Source: SIG701 sp045611685
GTDB lineage: Bacteria > Bacillota > Clostridia > Oscillospirales > CAG-272
Reading direction: 5' to 3'
NCBI GenBank assembly: GCA_045611685.1
Contig: JAZKXO010000087.1
Location: 1 to 59,681, forward strand
DNA length: 59,681 nt
This document shows, piece by piece, positions 16,878-24,590 of the stretch. The first letter of the stretch is position 1; the number at the start of each line of letters is the position of its first letter. Under the pieces are notes generated by a model. That model had not been told where the DNA came from, ran no database searches, and saw nothing but the letters and a program-made list of their open reading frames with translations. The position numbers and the translations under genes were made by a program.

Positions 16878-17822
16878 TTATTGGCCCACCTTCGAAAGCA
16901 GTTTGGTGACTACTGTATTTGAGCCAACCATCATAAGGAACATTACGAACGAAATAGCAGAGGAGTAACCAACCTCCCAACGGGTACTACCGTACTCGTC
17001 CAAGTGGTGCTGGATCGTGTACGCGGCGTACTCAACGGACGGGTTACCTGCCAGTGCCGTTACGACGGCACCGAAGCCGAACGCACCGGTGATTGCAAGG
17101 ATTGCACCGAACATCAGCTGCGGCTTCATGGACGGGAGGGTAACGTACCAAAGCTCCTGCCAGCGGTTCTTCAGGCCGTCCACCGCGGCGGCCTCGAAGA
17201 GGGATACGTTGATACCCTGGAGACCTGCGATAAAGGAAAGGAACGAAGTACCGAGAGAGGTCCACAACGCAACCACGATACAAAGTGCCATAACGTATTT
17301 TTCGTTCTGGAACCAGAGAATCGGGGAGTCGATAAAGCCCCACGCAAGGAGTTTACCGTTGACCCAACCCTGTGCGTCGCTGGAAAACAGCGTCTGCCAG
17401 ATGAGGTACGCGTTACCGGAAATAGACGGTGCGTAGAAGATCAGCGTTACGATAGCGCGGATTCTCGGGGAAAGCTCGTTGATGAACCACGCCACAAGGA
17501 AGGACAGGATATACGATACCGGACCTACCACGGCGGCAAAGATCAGCGTGTTCTTAAGAGCGGTGATCCAAAGATCGTCATCAAGGAACAAGGTGATATA
17601 GTTATCGAGGAAGAGGAATTTCGGTGCCTGCAGCATGTTGAACGAGGTAAAGCTGAGCACCAGAGAGGCAACGACCGGAATGACAGTAAAGATAAAGAAG
17701 ATGATCATGAACGGTGCGATCATCAGATACGCAACCTTGTAACGTTTCATCTGCTGCCATGTCCACTGCGCCTTCGTTATGTCGCCACGTTTAACGACTT
17801 GCGCGTCAGATTTCTTTGACAT
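16878..17822 (-). CDS. Sugar ABC transporter permease, MalF type (first pair)
   Basis: 314-residue CUT1 permease. First helix VAYLMIAPFMIIFFIFTVIPV, EAA loop SLFEAAAVDGLKNRWQELWY followed by VTLPSMKP. It follows the binding-protein gene after a 65-base gap that holds a strong hairpin without a U tract, so its level relative to the binding protein is probably set by partial readthrough or mRNA processing. A ribosome binding site (AAGGAG) precedes the ATG. Confidence 0.9.
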   Translation of the reverse strand: MSKKSDAQVVKRGDITKAQWTWQQMKRYKVAYLMIAPFMIIFFIFTVIPVVASLVLSFTSFNMLQAPKFLFLDNYITLFLDDDLWITALKNTLIFAAVVGPVSYILSFLVAWFINELSPRIRAIVTLIFYAPSISGNAYLIWQTLFSSDAQGWVNGKLLAWGFIDSPILWFQNEKYVMALCIVVALWTSLGTSFLSFIAGLQGINVSLFEAAAVDGLKNRWQELWYVTLPSMKPQLMFGAILAITGAFGFGAVVTALAGNPSVEYAAYTIQHHLDEYGSTRWEVGYSSAISFVMFLMMVGSNTVVTKLLSKVGQ

Positions 17823-17857
17823 TGCATTTTCTCCTTAATCAGAATGGTTTTTTGCGG

Positions 17858-17880
17858 GGCTCCGGCTTACCGCCGGAGCC
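17858..17880 (-). terminator. Intercistronic hairpin between binding protein and permeases
   Basis: A perfect 9-bp stem GGCTCCGGC/GCCGGAGCC around a five-base loop, seven bases after the binding-protein stop. On the transcript it is followed by CCGCAAAAAACC, so it lacks the U run of a terminator. It is better read as a 3' stabiliser of the binding-protein mRNA, as in malE-malF type operons. Confidence 0.55.
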
Positions 17881-17887
17881 GACCGCA

Positions 17888-20800
17888 TTACTCGTAGAGA
17901 GCGTAGGTTGCGTATGCGTTGGCTGCATCCGTGAGGTACTCGGCGATCTTCGCGATGTCCTCACCGGACCCTGCCGCGAGGAAGGCGTTGGCGGCTGCGC
18001 GGAGTGCAGCCTCGTCCTCAGCCTCGATAGCGGCTTTTGCCTGTGCCTTTTCGTTTTCATACCCGGAAAGTGTATCCATCAGTTCGATAGCCTGACCGCT
18101 CCGCTTTTCAGCGAGCGTCTGACCGACTGCGAGCGTCTCGTAGTCGAATTCGGTACGTTTACGGGTAATTTCCTTATTAATCGCATTGATGTAATTAAGG
18201 AGCGAGTCAACCGGATCTGCCAGATCGTTATACGCATCGAGGAATGCGAAGTTCGTATAACGGGTGATAATATAGCTGCCGGGATATGCATAGATAGCGC
18301 AGAGGTTGTTCATCTGGAGGTCCAGATTCTTGTACTCGTTTGCAGACCACGGAAGCTCTGCAAGCGCTTCACGGTTTGCCGTGGTGTTCTTTGCTGCCGG
18401 ACCCATGACGGCTACGAGCTCATTGGAGTAGTCGACCTGGAAGTCTTTATCTACCCACCAGTCCATAAGATCCCACGAAGCCTCAAGATTGCGGCATCCG
18501 GCGGGAAGTACGATGGAACCTACGGCGGAGACGGACACGTTATTGATGTTGCCGTTCTCATCCATAACACCGGGGATCGGCACCATTTCCCAAAGACCTG
18601 CAATTTCCGTCGCGAAGAGGATCAGCTGGTTGTACTGCTCGTAACTGACGATACCGATCGGCATCTCACCGGTCTTGAAGCGGTTCGGGAAGCTATATGT
18701 ATAAGGAAGAGAATACTGCGTGAACATGTTGCACATATCCTCAAAAGCTTCCAGAGCTACGTTCGAGTCGAGGTTGATTCTCATACCCTCGTCTGCCCAC
18801 AGCTCGCCGCCCATCTGGTACATGTAAACGCGGTAATCGCTCGGCATACCGACTTCCATATTGTTGAACTGGAGAACGGGGATCATAGCCATGAGATCGT
18901 CCCACGTTTTCGGCACTTCAAGACCAAGGTCAGCAAGGATGTCCTTGCGGTAGAACATCATCGAGAAGGTCTGCGTCTCGGGCAGGCCGTACGCCTTGCC
19001 GTAGAGCGAAAGCGGAATCATCGCCGCTTCGTTGAAGCGGGACACGACTTCATCGAAGGTATCAAAATCGTTCAGGGGGAGCGCCGCGCCGCGGATTGCG
19101 TACTGGATCGGATCTGCACCGTCCAGTGCTACGTCCGGACCTACGCCCGCCAGAATGGAAGGAAGAAGCGTACCGCCGGCTACCAGCTTCAGTTCAACTG
19201 CTACGCCGGACTGGGGAGTAAACTTATCGTCCAGAAGGTTACGCATGATCTGCGCCTGGTCACGACCGGTTACGATCCATGCAGTGATTGCTTCGTTGGT
19301 CTTTTCCTCACCTTCCGCACTCTTGCCGCCGAGAGAGTTGTAATCGGCAAAGAAGCTGCCGACGAACATCTTGATCTCATGCCAGATTGCCTCAAAGAAG
19401 TTCGCGTTTGCTTTGGGCAGCTCTGCGCTTGCACCCTGGATGCGGATATAGTCGATCTCAAGGGGCTGTGCGGATACGTTCGACACCCACGTACCCATCG
19501 TACCGATGTAGTTCTTCAAGTTCGAGAGGTTCTTAGCGATCTCGTCCTCGTTGGTACCCATCTTCTCAAGGAGACGTGCTACCTGCTCCAGCGTTGCGGA
19601 GTGCTCACTCTTTACGCCGTTCATGCTCTCGAGGAAATCGATAATCTCGTAGAGATTGATGCTCTCAAGAATCATTCTTTCGATCGTATCGGGCATGACA
19701 CGGTTGAATCCGTAGTCGCGATACTGGTCGGGATTGGAGCCGGTCAGCTTCAAAATCTCCAGATAGGAAGTATTGATGATGTTCAGGGATTCGGATACGC
19801 GGCGGACGATGTCGCCCATATCACCGAGCGTTACCGACAGACGCAGCGTGTGCTTACCGGGTTCCAGATAAAACTTGAACTCATCGTGCACGCCATCCGT
19901 GAGGGAGGAGAGCTGCCAGTCGGTGTCATATACGAAGCGGAGGTAGTTGCATTCAGCAAACGGCGTCTCGCCGTCGATCGTCAGCTTACGGGAAGCGTAC
20001 AGACCGGCGAGCTCGGACTGCTTGAATCGGAGATTGATCGTGTAAAGGCCCGCGGTCTCTACTTCAAACTCGTACTCAATCCACTGACCCATCGTCTGCC
20101 ATTTCTCCGCACCGATCGTGTTGCGGTAGATGAGCGTTGCGTGCTGCGGCTCGGTGATCGCGGAGGTTCTGTCGTACACCGGATAGATGGTGTAGTCGGA
20201 AACTGCGGTCGGCGTCTCAGCAGCCAGGTGGATGACGTCCGTACCCTCGGTGTAGCCTTTTTTCTCATACTCGGCGAGAACCTCCTCGTATGTGGGAAGC
20301 TCCTCGTACGGATAAAGTTTGATCGCAGAGATCACAACGTCCTCGCGCACACCCTCGAGAGCGATGGTATTTTCGCCGGCCTCGAAGTAGAACTCGAACG
20401 GCGTTGCATAATAGGTGTTGGAGTCGACGAACGGCATGGTTACCCATTTACGGAGCACCTTGGTGCTCGGACGGAGCTCGTTGCCGATTCCGTCATACTG
20501 GAAACGTCCGTTCTCCGCGTACTCATGCACCCAGTATTTCGTGAACTGCATGTAGCGCGCCTCGGCGAAGGGAACTTTATCGTTAATGTAAAACACACGC
20601 TCGATCGAGTTCGTCTTCGGCGACTCGGAGCTGTACGTTACTTCAACGGCGTACATACCGGTCTCGGGAATGTTCACCGGCCAGGTGATCTTTCCGCCGT
20701 CTCCGATATAAACGGCAACGGACTGCGTATTGCCGAAATCGTCCGTTACGTTCTCACGGATTTCGACTACGGCATCGGTCATATCCGGTGCGTACTTCGT

Positions 20801-21031
20801 AACATCGATGTTTACGACCTGACGGCCACGCCCTACGTCCACGTATCTCTTCTGATACTCGTCGTAGGAAATGGCATTCAAGGATTCACTGATTTCCTTA
20901 AGCGTTGTTGTCGCCATGCTGTTCTTCGTGTCGGAAGAATCATCGGCTGCGGCAATCGGCACGACCGAGCCGACCAGCATGATGAGCGAAAGCAAAAGAG
21001 CCATCAGTCGCTTGGTTTGGTTTCTTCTCAT
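17888..21031 (-). CDS. Giant extracellular solute-binding protein with N-terminal carbohydrate-binding-like domains
   Basis: 1047 residues, far longer than the usual 400-450 of sugar-binding proteins. A signal peptide ending near PIAAAD has no lipobox Cys. Residues about 60-230 and 265-420 are two similar beta-sandwich-like domains (each with an ending such as EFYFEAGENTIALEG or EFKFYLEPGKHTLRLSV), resembling CBM6/35-type modules. A helical linker (about 430-530) precedes a SBP_bac_1-type domain (about 590-960: LAGVGPDVALDG, YGLPETQTFSMMFYRKDILA). A helical Ala-rich tail ends the protein. First gene of the seven-gene operon; it would capture a glycan and deliver it to the permeases. Substrate unknown. 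Confidence 0.85.
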   Translation of the reverse strand: MRRNQTKRLMALLLSLIMLVGSVVPIAAADDSSDTKNSMATTTLKEISESLNAISYDEYQKRYVDVGRGRQVVNIDVTKYAPDMTDAVVEIRENVTDDFGNTQSVAVYIGDGGKITWPVNIPETGMYAVEVTYSSESPKTNSIERVFYINDKVPFAEARYMQFTKYWVHEYAENGRFQYDGIGNELRPSTKVLRKWVTMPFVDSNTYYATPFEFYFEAGENTIALEGVREDVVISAIKLYPYEELPTYEEVLAEYEKKGYTEGTDVIHLAAETPTAVSDYTIYPVYDRTSAITEPQHATLIYRNTIGAEKWQTMGQWIEYEFEVETAGLYTINLRFKQSELAGLYASRKLTIDGETPFAECNYLRFVYDTDWQLSSLTDGVHDEFKFYLEPGKHTLRLSVTLGDMGDIVRRVSESLNIINTSYLEILKLTGSNPDQYRDYGFNRVMPDTIERMILESINLYEIIDFLESMNGVKSEHSATLEQVARLLEKMGTNEDEIAKNLSNLKNYIGTMGTWVSNVSAQPLEIDYIRIQGASAELPKANANFFEAIWHEIKMFVGSFFADYNSLGGKSAEGEEKTNEAITAWIVTGRDQAQIMRNLLDDKFTPQSGVAVELKLVAGGTLLPSILAGVGPDVALDGADPIQYAIRGAALPLNDFDTFDEVVSRFNEAAMIPLSLYGKAYGLPETQTFSMMFYRKDILADLGLEVPKTWDDLMAMIPVLQFNNMEVGMPSDYRVYMYQMGGELWADEGMRINLDSNVALEAFEDMCNMFTQYSLPYTYSFPNRFKTGEMPIGIVSYEQYNQLILFATEIAGLWEMVPIPGVMDENGNINNVSVSAVGSIVLPAGCRNLEASWDLMDWWVDKDFQVDYSNELVAVMGPAAKNTTANREALAELPWSANEYKNLDLQMNNLCAIYAYPGSYIITRYTNFAFLDAYNDLADPVDSLLNYINAINKEITRKRTEFDYETLAVGQTLAEKRSGQAIELMDTLSGYENEKAQAKAAIEAEDEAALRAAANAFLAAGSGEDIAKIAEYLTDAANAYATYALYE

Positions 21032-21300
21032 GGAACCTTCCTCCTGCTAATTTTGGATTCGGCGTAAAAGCGGGTCAGAATACCGACCACCGACCCGGAA
21101 TCGCCGAACCGTAACTCCCGGGTTTGATGTCAAGAACAGTGCTCCTTTGCAAAACACAAGCCAAAATCGGGTGCGTTTTGCGGAAGAACACCGCCCCTGA
21201 CAGTAAAAACGCGCAACATCCGTCGGCACCGAGCGGCACCTCGGAGATTGCGTTTGAAACAGCGGCGAACCCATTGGACTCACCGCCGTTTTGTGGAATT
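21032..21300 (-). promoter_or_regulatory. Long untranslated leader of the glycan operon
   Basis: About 260 bases between the predicted transcript start and the ATG at 21031. In RNA sense it holds CGGCG...CGCCG near the 5' end and GGGTC...GACCC near the 3' end as possible stems, plus a clear AGGAGGAAGG ribosome site. I recognise no riboswitch class and no convincing leader peptide. Confidence 0.45.
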
Positions 21301-21329
21301 ATCATATCATATACCCCTCAAAAAGTCAA
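21301..21329 (-). promoter_or_regulatory. Promoter of the glycan-uptake operon
   Basis: Minus strand TTGACT (21324-21329), 17-bp spacer, TATGAT (21301-21306). It leaves a leader of roughly 260 bases. Confidence 0.7.
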
Positions 21330-21826
21330 GGCGCGGAAATGGGCCGGCAGAGCCGTCCGAATCCCTCCGAAGCCTGCCCCGGAAGGCTCTCGAAATTTTC
21401 GTCGTTTTGCACACTTGACAGGTTTTGTTTTGGTGTGTTTTGCCAATCGCGCAGCAGTAAGCAAAATTTACTCGCTTTGGGCGAAAAAGTGAATAATCAG
21501 CCCGATTTTTCTGCCTTTTTAGGTGTTTTTCGCATTTGTTTAGTTCGTTTGCTTTTTGGGTAAATTTTGTTTACCTGCGTTTTTTGACATTTACGAAGAT
21601 ATTTCCGCGAATGAAACAATTCAAGTTTTTTCAAAAATAGCATTTTGCACAAAAATTTATATAAAATTTCTACACATGTACAGATTGCACAAAGTTTGCC
21701 AAAATCGGCTTTTGTAGCCCATTTTATTCCAAGTATTATAAACAATACCCATTTTTTGGACACAAGCCAACTTGCTTGGCCGCAACCGCCGCTCTCGCAG
21801 ATTCACGAAACAGGCGGCATTTTCCA
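21330..21826. other. AT-rich non-coding divergent region
   Basis: About 500 bases between the glycan-operon promoter and the ROK-kinase promoter. No supported gene: open frames here are short and without ribosome sites. It is AT-rich from about 21400 and repeatedly shows TTTTGC/GCAAAA words (near 21411, 21439, 21462, 21641 and 21697). TTGACA-like hexamers occur on the plus strand near 21416 and 21586. It could hold operators or a small RNA, but nothing is recognisable. Confidence 0.5.
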
Positions 21827-21855
21827 TTGACAAACCGCCCCGAAAAGGGTATACT
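21827..21855 (+). promoter_or_regulatory. Promoter of the ROK kinase gene
   Basis: TTGACA (21827-21832), 17-bp spacer, TATACT (21850-21855), 35 bases ahead of the start codon. Confidence 0.85.
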
Positions 21856-21890
21856 ATCCGTGAACAAATCACCTTGAGATCGGAGAAATC

Positions 21891-22853
21891 ATGCATTCCA
21901 TAGGTATTGATCTGGGCGGCACGAATATTGCCGTCGGCATCGTGGATGCCTCGTATAATATAATCAAAAAAGGAAGCGTACCCACAAGAGCCAATCGCTC
22001 TCCCGATGAGATCACAGCAGATATGGCGGCGCTCTCTCAAATGCTCTGTGCAGATGCAGGCGTTCCGCTCTCCGAGATTTCCTTCGCGGGCGTCGCCGCG
22101 CCTGGATCGGTGAACCCAGACGAAGGCACGCTTATTTATGCGAACAATTTGCCCTTTCTCGACTATCCCATGTGTAAAAAGTTATCCTCTCTCCTCGGCG
22201 GGATGCGTGTGTATATTGAAAACGACGCGAACGCCGCCGCCAAGGCGGAAGCGATGGCAGGCGCCGCCAAAAATGCACACTCCTCCGTAATGATAACGCT
22301 CGGTACAGGCGTGGGCGGCGGCATCGTTTTGGGTGGGAGGATCTATTCCGGCATGAACTTTGCGGGCGGCGAGCTTGGGCATACCGTCATTGAAAAAAAC
22401 GGTCGCCCCTGTACCTGCGGCAGAAGAGGCTGTTGGGAGACGTACAGCTCAGCGACGGGGCTAATCGCCATGACAAAAGAAAAGATGATTGCGTGCCGCG
22501 AAGCGGGACGAAAGACCGCTCTGGAGGATATTGTCGGCGGCGATCTCTCTAAAATCTCAGGTAAAACCGCATTTGATGCAGCAAAACAAGGCGACACAGC
22601 CGCCCGTGAGGTCGTTGACACGTATATCGACTACCTTGCCCTCGGCATCACGAACATGATAAATATTTTCCAACCGGATGTGCTATCTATCGGCGGCGGT
22701 ATCTGCCGCGAGGGAGATTATCTTTTAAAGCCGCTCAACGAGCGCGTTTTTAAAGAGGTCTACACGAGAGACCGCGAGCCGAAAACACGCCTTTGCGCGG
22801 CAATTTTAGGAAACGACGCAGGCATTCTCGGCGCAGCGTCGCTCGGCCGCTGA
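21891..22853 (+). CDS. ROK-family sugar kinase (glucokinase-like)
   Basis: 320-residue cytoplasmic kinase expected to phosphorylate glucose or a related hexose with ATP. The N-terminal phosphate motif IGIDLGGTNIAVGIVD, the sugar-site ENDANAAAKAEA, TLGTGVGGGIV and the ROK zinc motif CTCGRRGCWE are all present. A GGAG site precedes the ATG. It stands alone, divergent from the glycan operon, between its own promoter and a terminator. N-acetylmannosamine or fructose kinases share these motifs, so the exact sugar is uncertain. Confidence 0.9.
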   Translation: MHSIGIDLGGTNIAVGIVDASYNIIKKGSVPTRANRSPDEITADMAALSQMLCADAGVPLSEISFAGVAAPGSVNPDEGTLIYANNLPFLDYPMCKKLSSLLGGMRVYIENDANAAAKAEAMAGAAKNAHSSVMITLGTGVGGGIVLGGRIYSGMNFAGGELGHTVIEKNGRPCTCGRRGCWETYSSATGLIAMTKEKMIACREAGRKTALEDIVGGDLSKISGKTAFDAAKQGDTAAREVVDTYIDYLALGITNMINIFQPDVLSIGGGICREGDYLLKPLNERVFKEVYTRDREPKTRLCAAILGNDAGILGAASLGR

Positions 22854-22868
22854 CGGCATATATTCAAC

Positions 22869-22903
22869 AAGGGGACTGTTGCATGACAACAGTCCCCCTT
22901 TTT
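22869..22903. terminator. Terminator between ROK kinase and SipL-like gene
   Basis: Stem GGGGACTGTTG/CAACAGTCCCC (22871-22881 with 22887-22897) plus flanking A/T pairs, followed by a T run on the plus side; the opposite side also ends the convergent gene. Confidence 0.9.
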
Positions 22904-22905
22904 CA

Positions 22906-24435
22906 TCAAATAAGGAGCGGTACGCCGTCGCACTCCTTTTCCGTATCGGGAATGCCGTTTTGGCGACGCACGGTCTCAACCGACACGCCATACCGTTTAG
23001 CGATCTCCCAAAGCGCCTCACCGCGGGCGGGATACGTCACGCGGATGCACCCATCGTCCGCTTCGCGCTTTTCCGATTTCGTAAGCGTTACCGTCTGCAC
23101 GCAGCGAATTTTGTCACGGCGAAGCACCGTCATACTGAGAGCGAGATCGAGCCGCGCGGATAGTTTATCCCCCTCGGGACGGGCGGAAGCGCCCACCGAT
23201 TCAGCCGCGCACCGCCAAAGAAGATCCGCGCCGTCTGTTACGGCGGCATCGCACTCGTAGCGCCACGGGAGGACGAGTTCCTCCGCTACGACGTCGCCAT
23301 CGCTCAAAAGTAGAACTGTAACGGCGCAGTTGCCTGTGAGCATCAAACGGCCATTTTGCAGAGCGACACCTTCTATTGACGGCACAGCGTACGTATCAAG
23401 CACCGTCTCGCCGCTTATCGGCTTGCTCCGTCTTTCACCCTCACCGCTCACGGTAAGCGACCCTTGACCGCACTTGACAAGAGCGAGGCTGTCTGCCTCG
23501 GCGAACGTTGCCGCGGCACGGCAATCGGTAGAGTATGTATCCGCCGTATACACACACTTTCCAAAACGGGCGACCTCCGCTTCAAGATCGTATTCGATCT
23601 CGAAACGCGCCCCGTCCTCTCCCATCGTTACCGTAACGGATGCGGCACGTCCCGATGCCCTCGCGGCATCCCCCGCCTCGGCGCCGGGCACGGTAATCGT
23701 CTCCGTGAACGGTTCTTTCGCCGAGGCGGATACGTACGTTCCCTCCGGAGAGAGTGTAATGACCGTAACGATTACATCGCCCCTAACGGTAACGGCGCCC
23801 AAGGACGCCACAGCCTCCTCCACACGAACAGCACCGCGGCAGCGGATCACCTTCCCTTGGGCGGAGATCGTGCCCTCAGTCGTGGCGGTAAGTTCGCCAC
23901 GGGCGAGGCACGTATCGTCCGTCTCGTCTTTCAGACGCTCGATAGCAATCTCATCGGCGGGTGTGAGGCGTGCGCCCGCACTCTCCGTGATCTCCTCGCT
24001 AAGCACACGAGGCGCAGTTGCGGTGAGCTTCGTTTTCATACGGGACTTAAGCGTGAGTTTTCGCGGCGCGGTTACGCGACAGGTAACGTTCTCCACAGCA
24101 GTATCAATGCCGACAGCGGCGGCATCCGTTACGCCATTTTCACCGATAGCGGCTGATGCCGTATACTCCGTCGTCAGAGGGGCTTCAAAAAGCTCGCCTC
24201 CCTCACCTATGTAAAGAACTGCGTACGAAAGCGTACCGCCAAACTCAAGCGCGGTCCCGGTGAGAAAGCGATTCTCGGGAAGCGGTGTCGCCGCGACGGA
24301 GACGATGCGGCGGACGGCAGGCATGTAGTCCGGCAAGAGAAACTCCTCTGCCGACTCGTGGGTGAGCGTGCTCGCGTGTGTAACGGCGGTAAGCCTCGTT
24401 TCCTCTCTCGGTAGTTTCATCTGCTCCATGTCCAT
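22906..24435 (-). CDS. sipL: SipL-like spore morphogenesis protein (SPOCS x3 and LysM)
   Basis: 509 residues; Clostridioides SipL is of similar size. Three DUF3794/SPOCS-type domains (roughly 30-150, 180-300, 330-445) lead to a C-terminal LysM domain (about 462-509: RVTYPARGEALWEIAKRYGV, VETVRRQNGIP). SipL is a mother-cell protein that binds SpoIVA and anchors the coat to the forespore. No signal peptide, as expected. An AAAGGA site precedes the ATG. Upstream sequence resembles a sigma-E promoter rather than the vegetative type. Family call is good; the exact SipL role is by analogy. Confidence 0.82.
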   Translation of the reverse strand: MDMEQMKLPREETRLTAVTHASTLTHESAEEFLLPDYMPAVRRIVSVAATPLPENRFLTGTALEFGGTLSYAVLYIGEGGELFEAPLTTEYTASAAIGENGVTDAAAVGIDTAVENVTCRVTAPRKLTLKSRMKTKLTATAPRVLSEEITESAGARLTPADEIAIERLKDETDDTCLARGELTATTEGTISAQGKVIRCRGAVRVEEAVASLGAVTVRGDVIVTVITLSPEGTYVSASAKEPFTETITVPGAEAGDAARASGRAASVTVTMGEDGARFEIEYDLEAEVARFGKCVYTADTYSTDCRAAATFAEADSLALVKCGQGSLTVSGEGERRSKPISGETVLDTYAVPSIEGVALQNGRLMLTGNCAVTVLLLSDGDVVAEELVLPWRYECDAAVTDGADLLWRCAAESVGASARPEGDKLSARLDLALSMTVLRRDKIRCVQTVTLTKSEKREADDGCIRVTYPARGEALWEIAKRYGVSVETVRRQNGIPDTEKECDGVPLLI

Positions 24436-24469
24436 CGTTTATCCTTTCTTGTCCATTTGATTTCACTAA

Positions 24470-24498
24470 AGGATATGATGAAAAGAGCGCGAGTATGA
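24470..24498 (-). promoter_or_regulatory. Possible sigma-E-type promoter of the sipL-like gene
   Basis: On the minus strand TCATACT (24492-24498), a 14-bp spacer and CATATCCT (24470-24477), compared with the sigma-E pattern of about KMATATT-N14-CATACANT. No TTGACA/TATAAT pair is found in this gap. Confidence 0.4.
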
Positions 24499-24513
24499 CG
24501 GATAAAAAAACAA

Positions 24514-24545
24514 AAGGGACTATGGACAAATGTCCATAGTCCCTT
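24514..24545 (-). terminator. Terminator of the S-layer gene
   Basis: A 15-bp perfect inverted repeat (24514-24528 with 24531-24545), followed on the minus strand by a T-rich tract. Confidence 0.9.
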
Positions 24546-24590
24546 CGCTCGGTTTAACTATTCAACATAGTCAATCCAAAGGGGATTTAA

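Noticed and set aside
21075..21830. Several short open frames in the divergent region, up to 122 codons
   Set aside because: They lack ribosome sites, span the predicted promoter and leader, and have composition unlike coding DNA here. Treated as non-coding.
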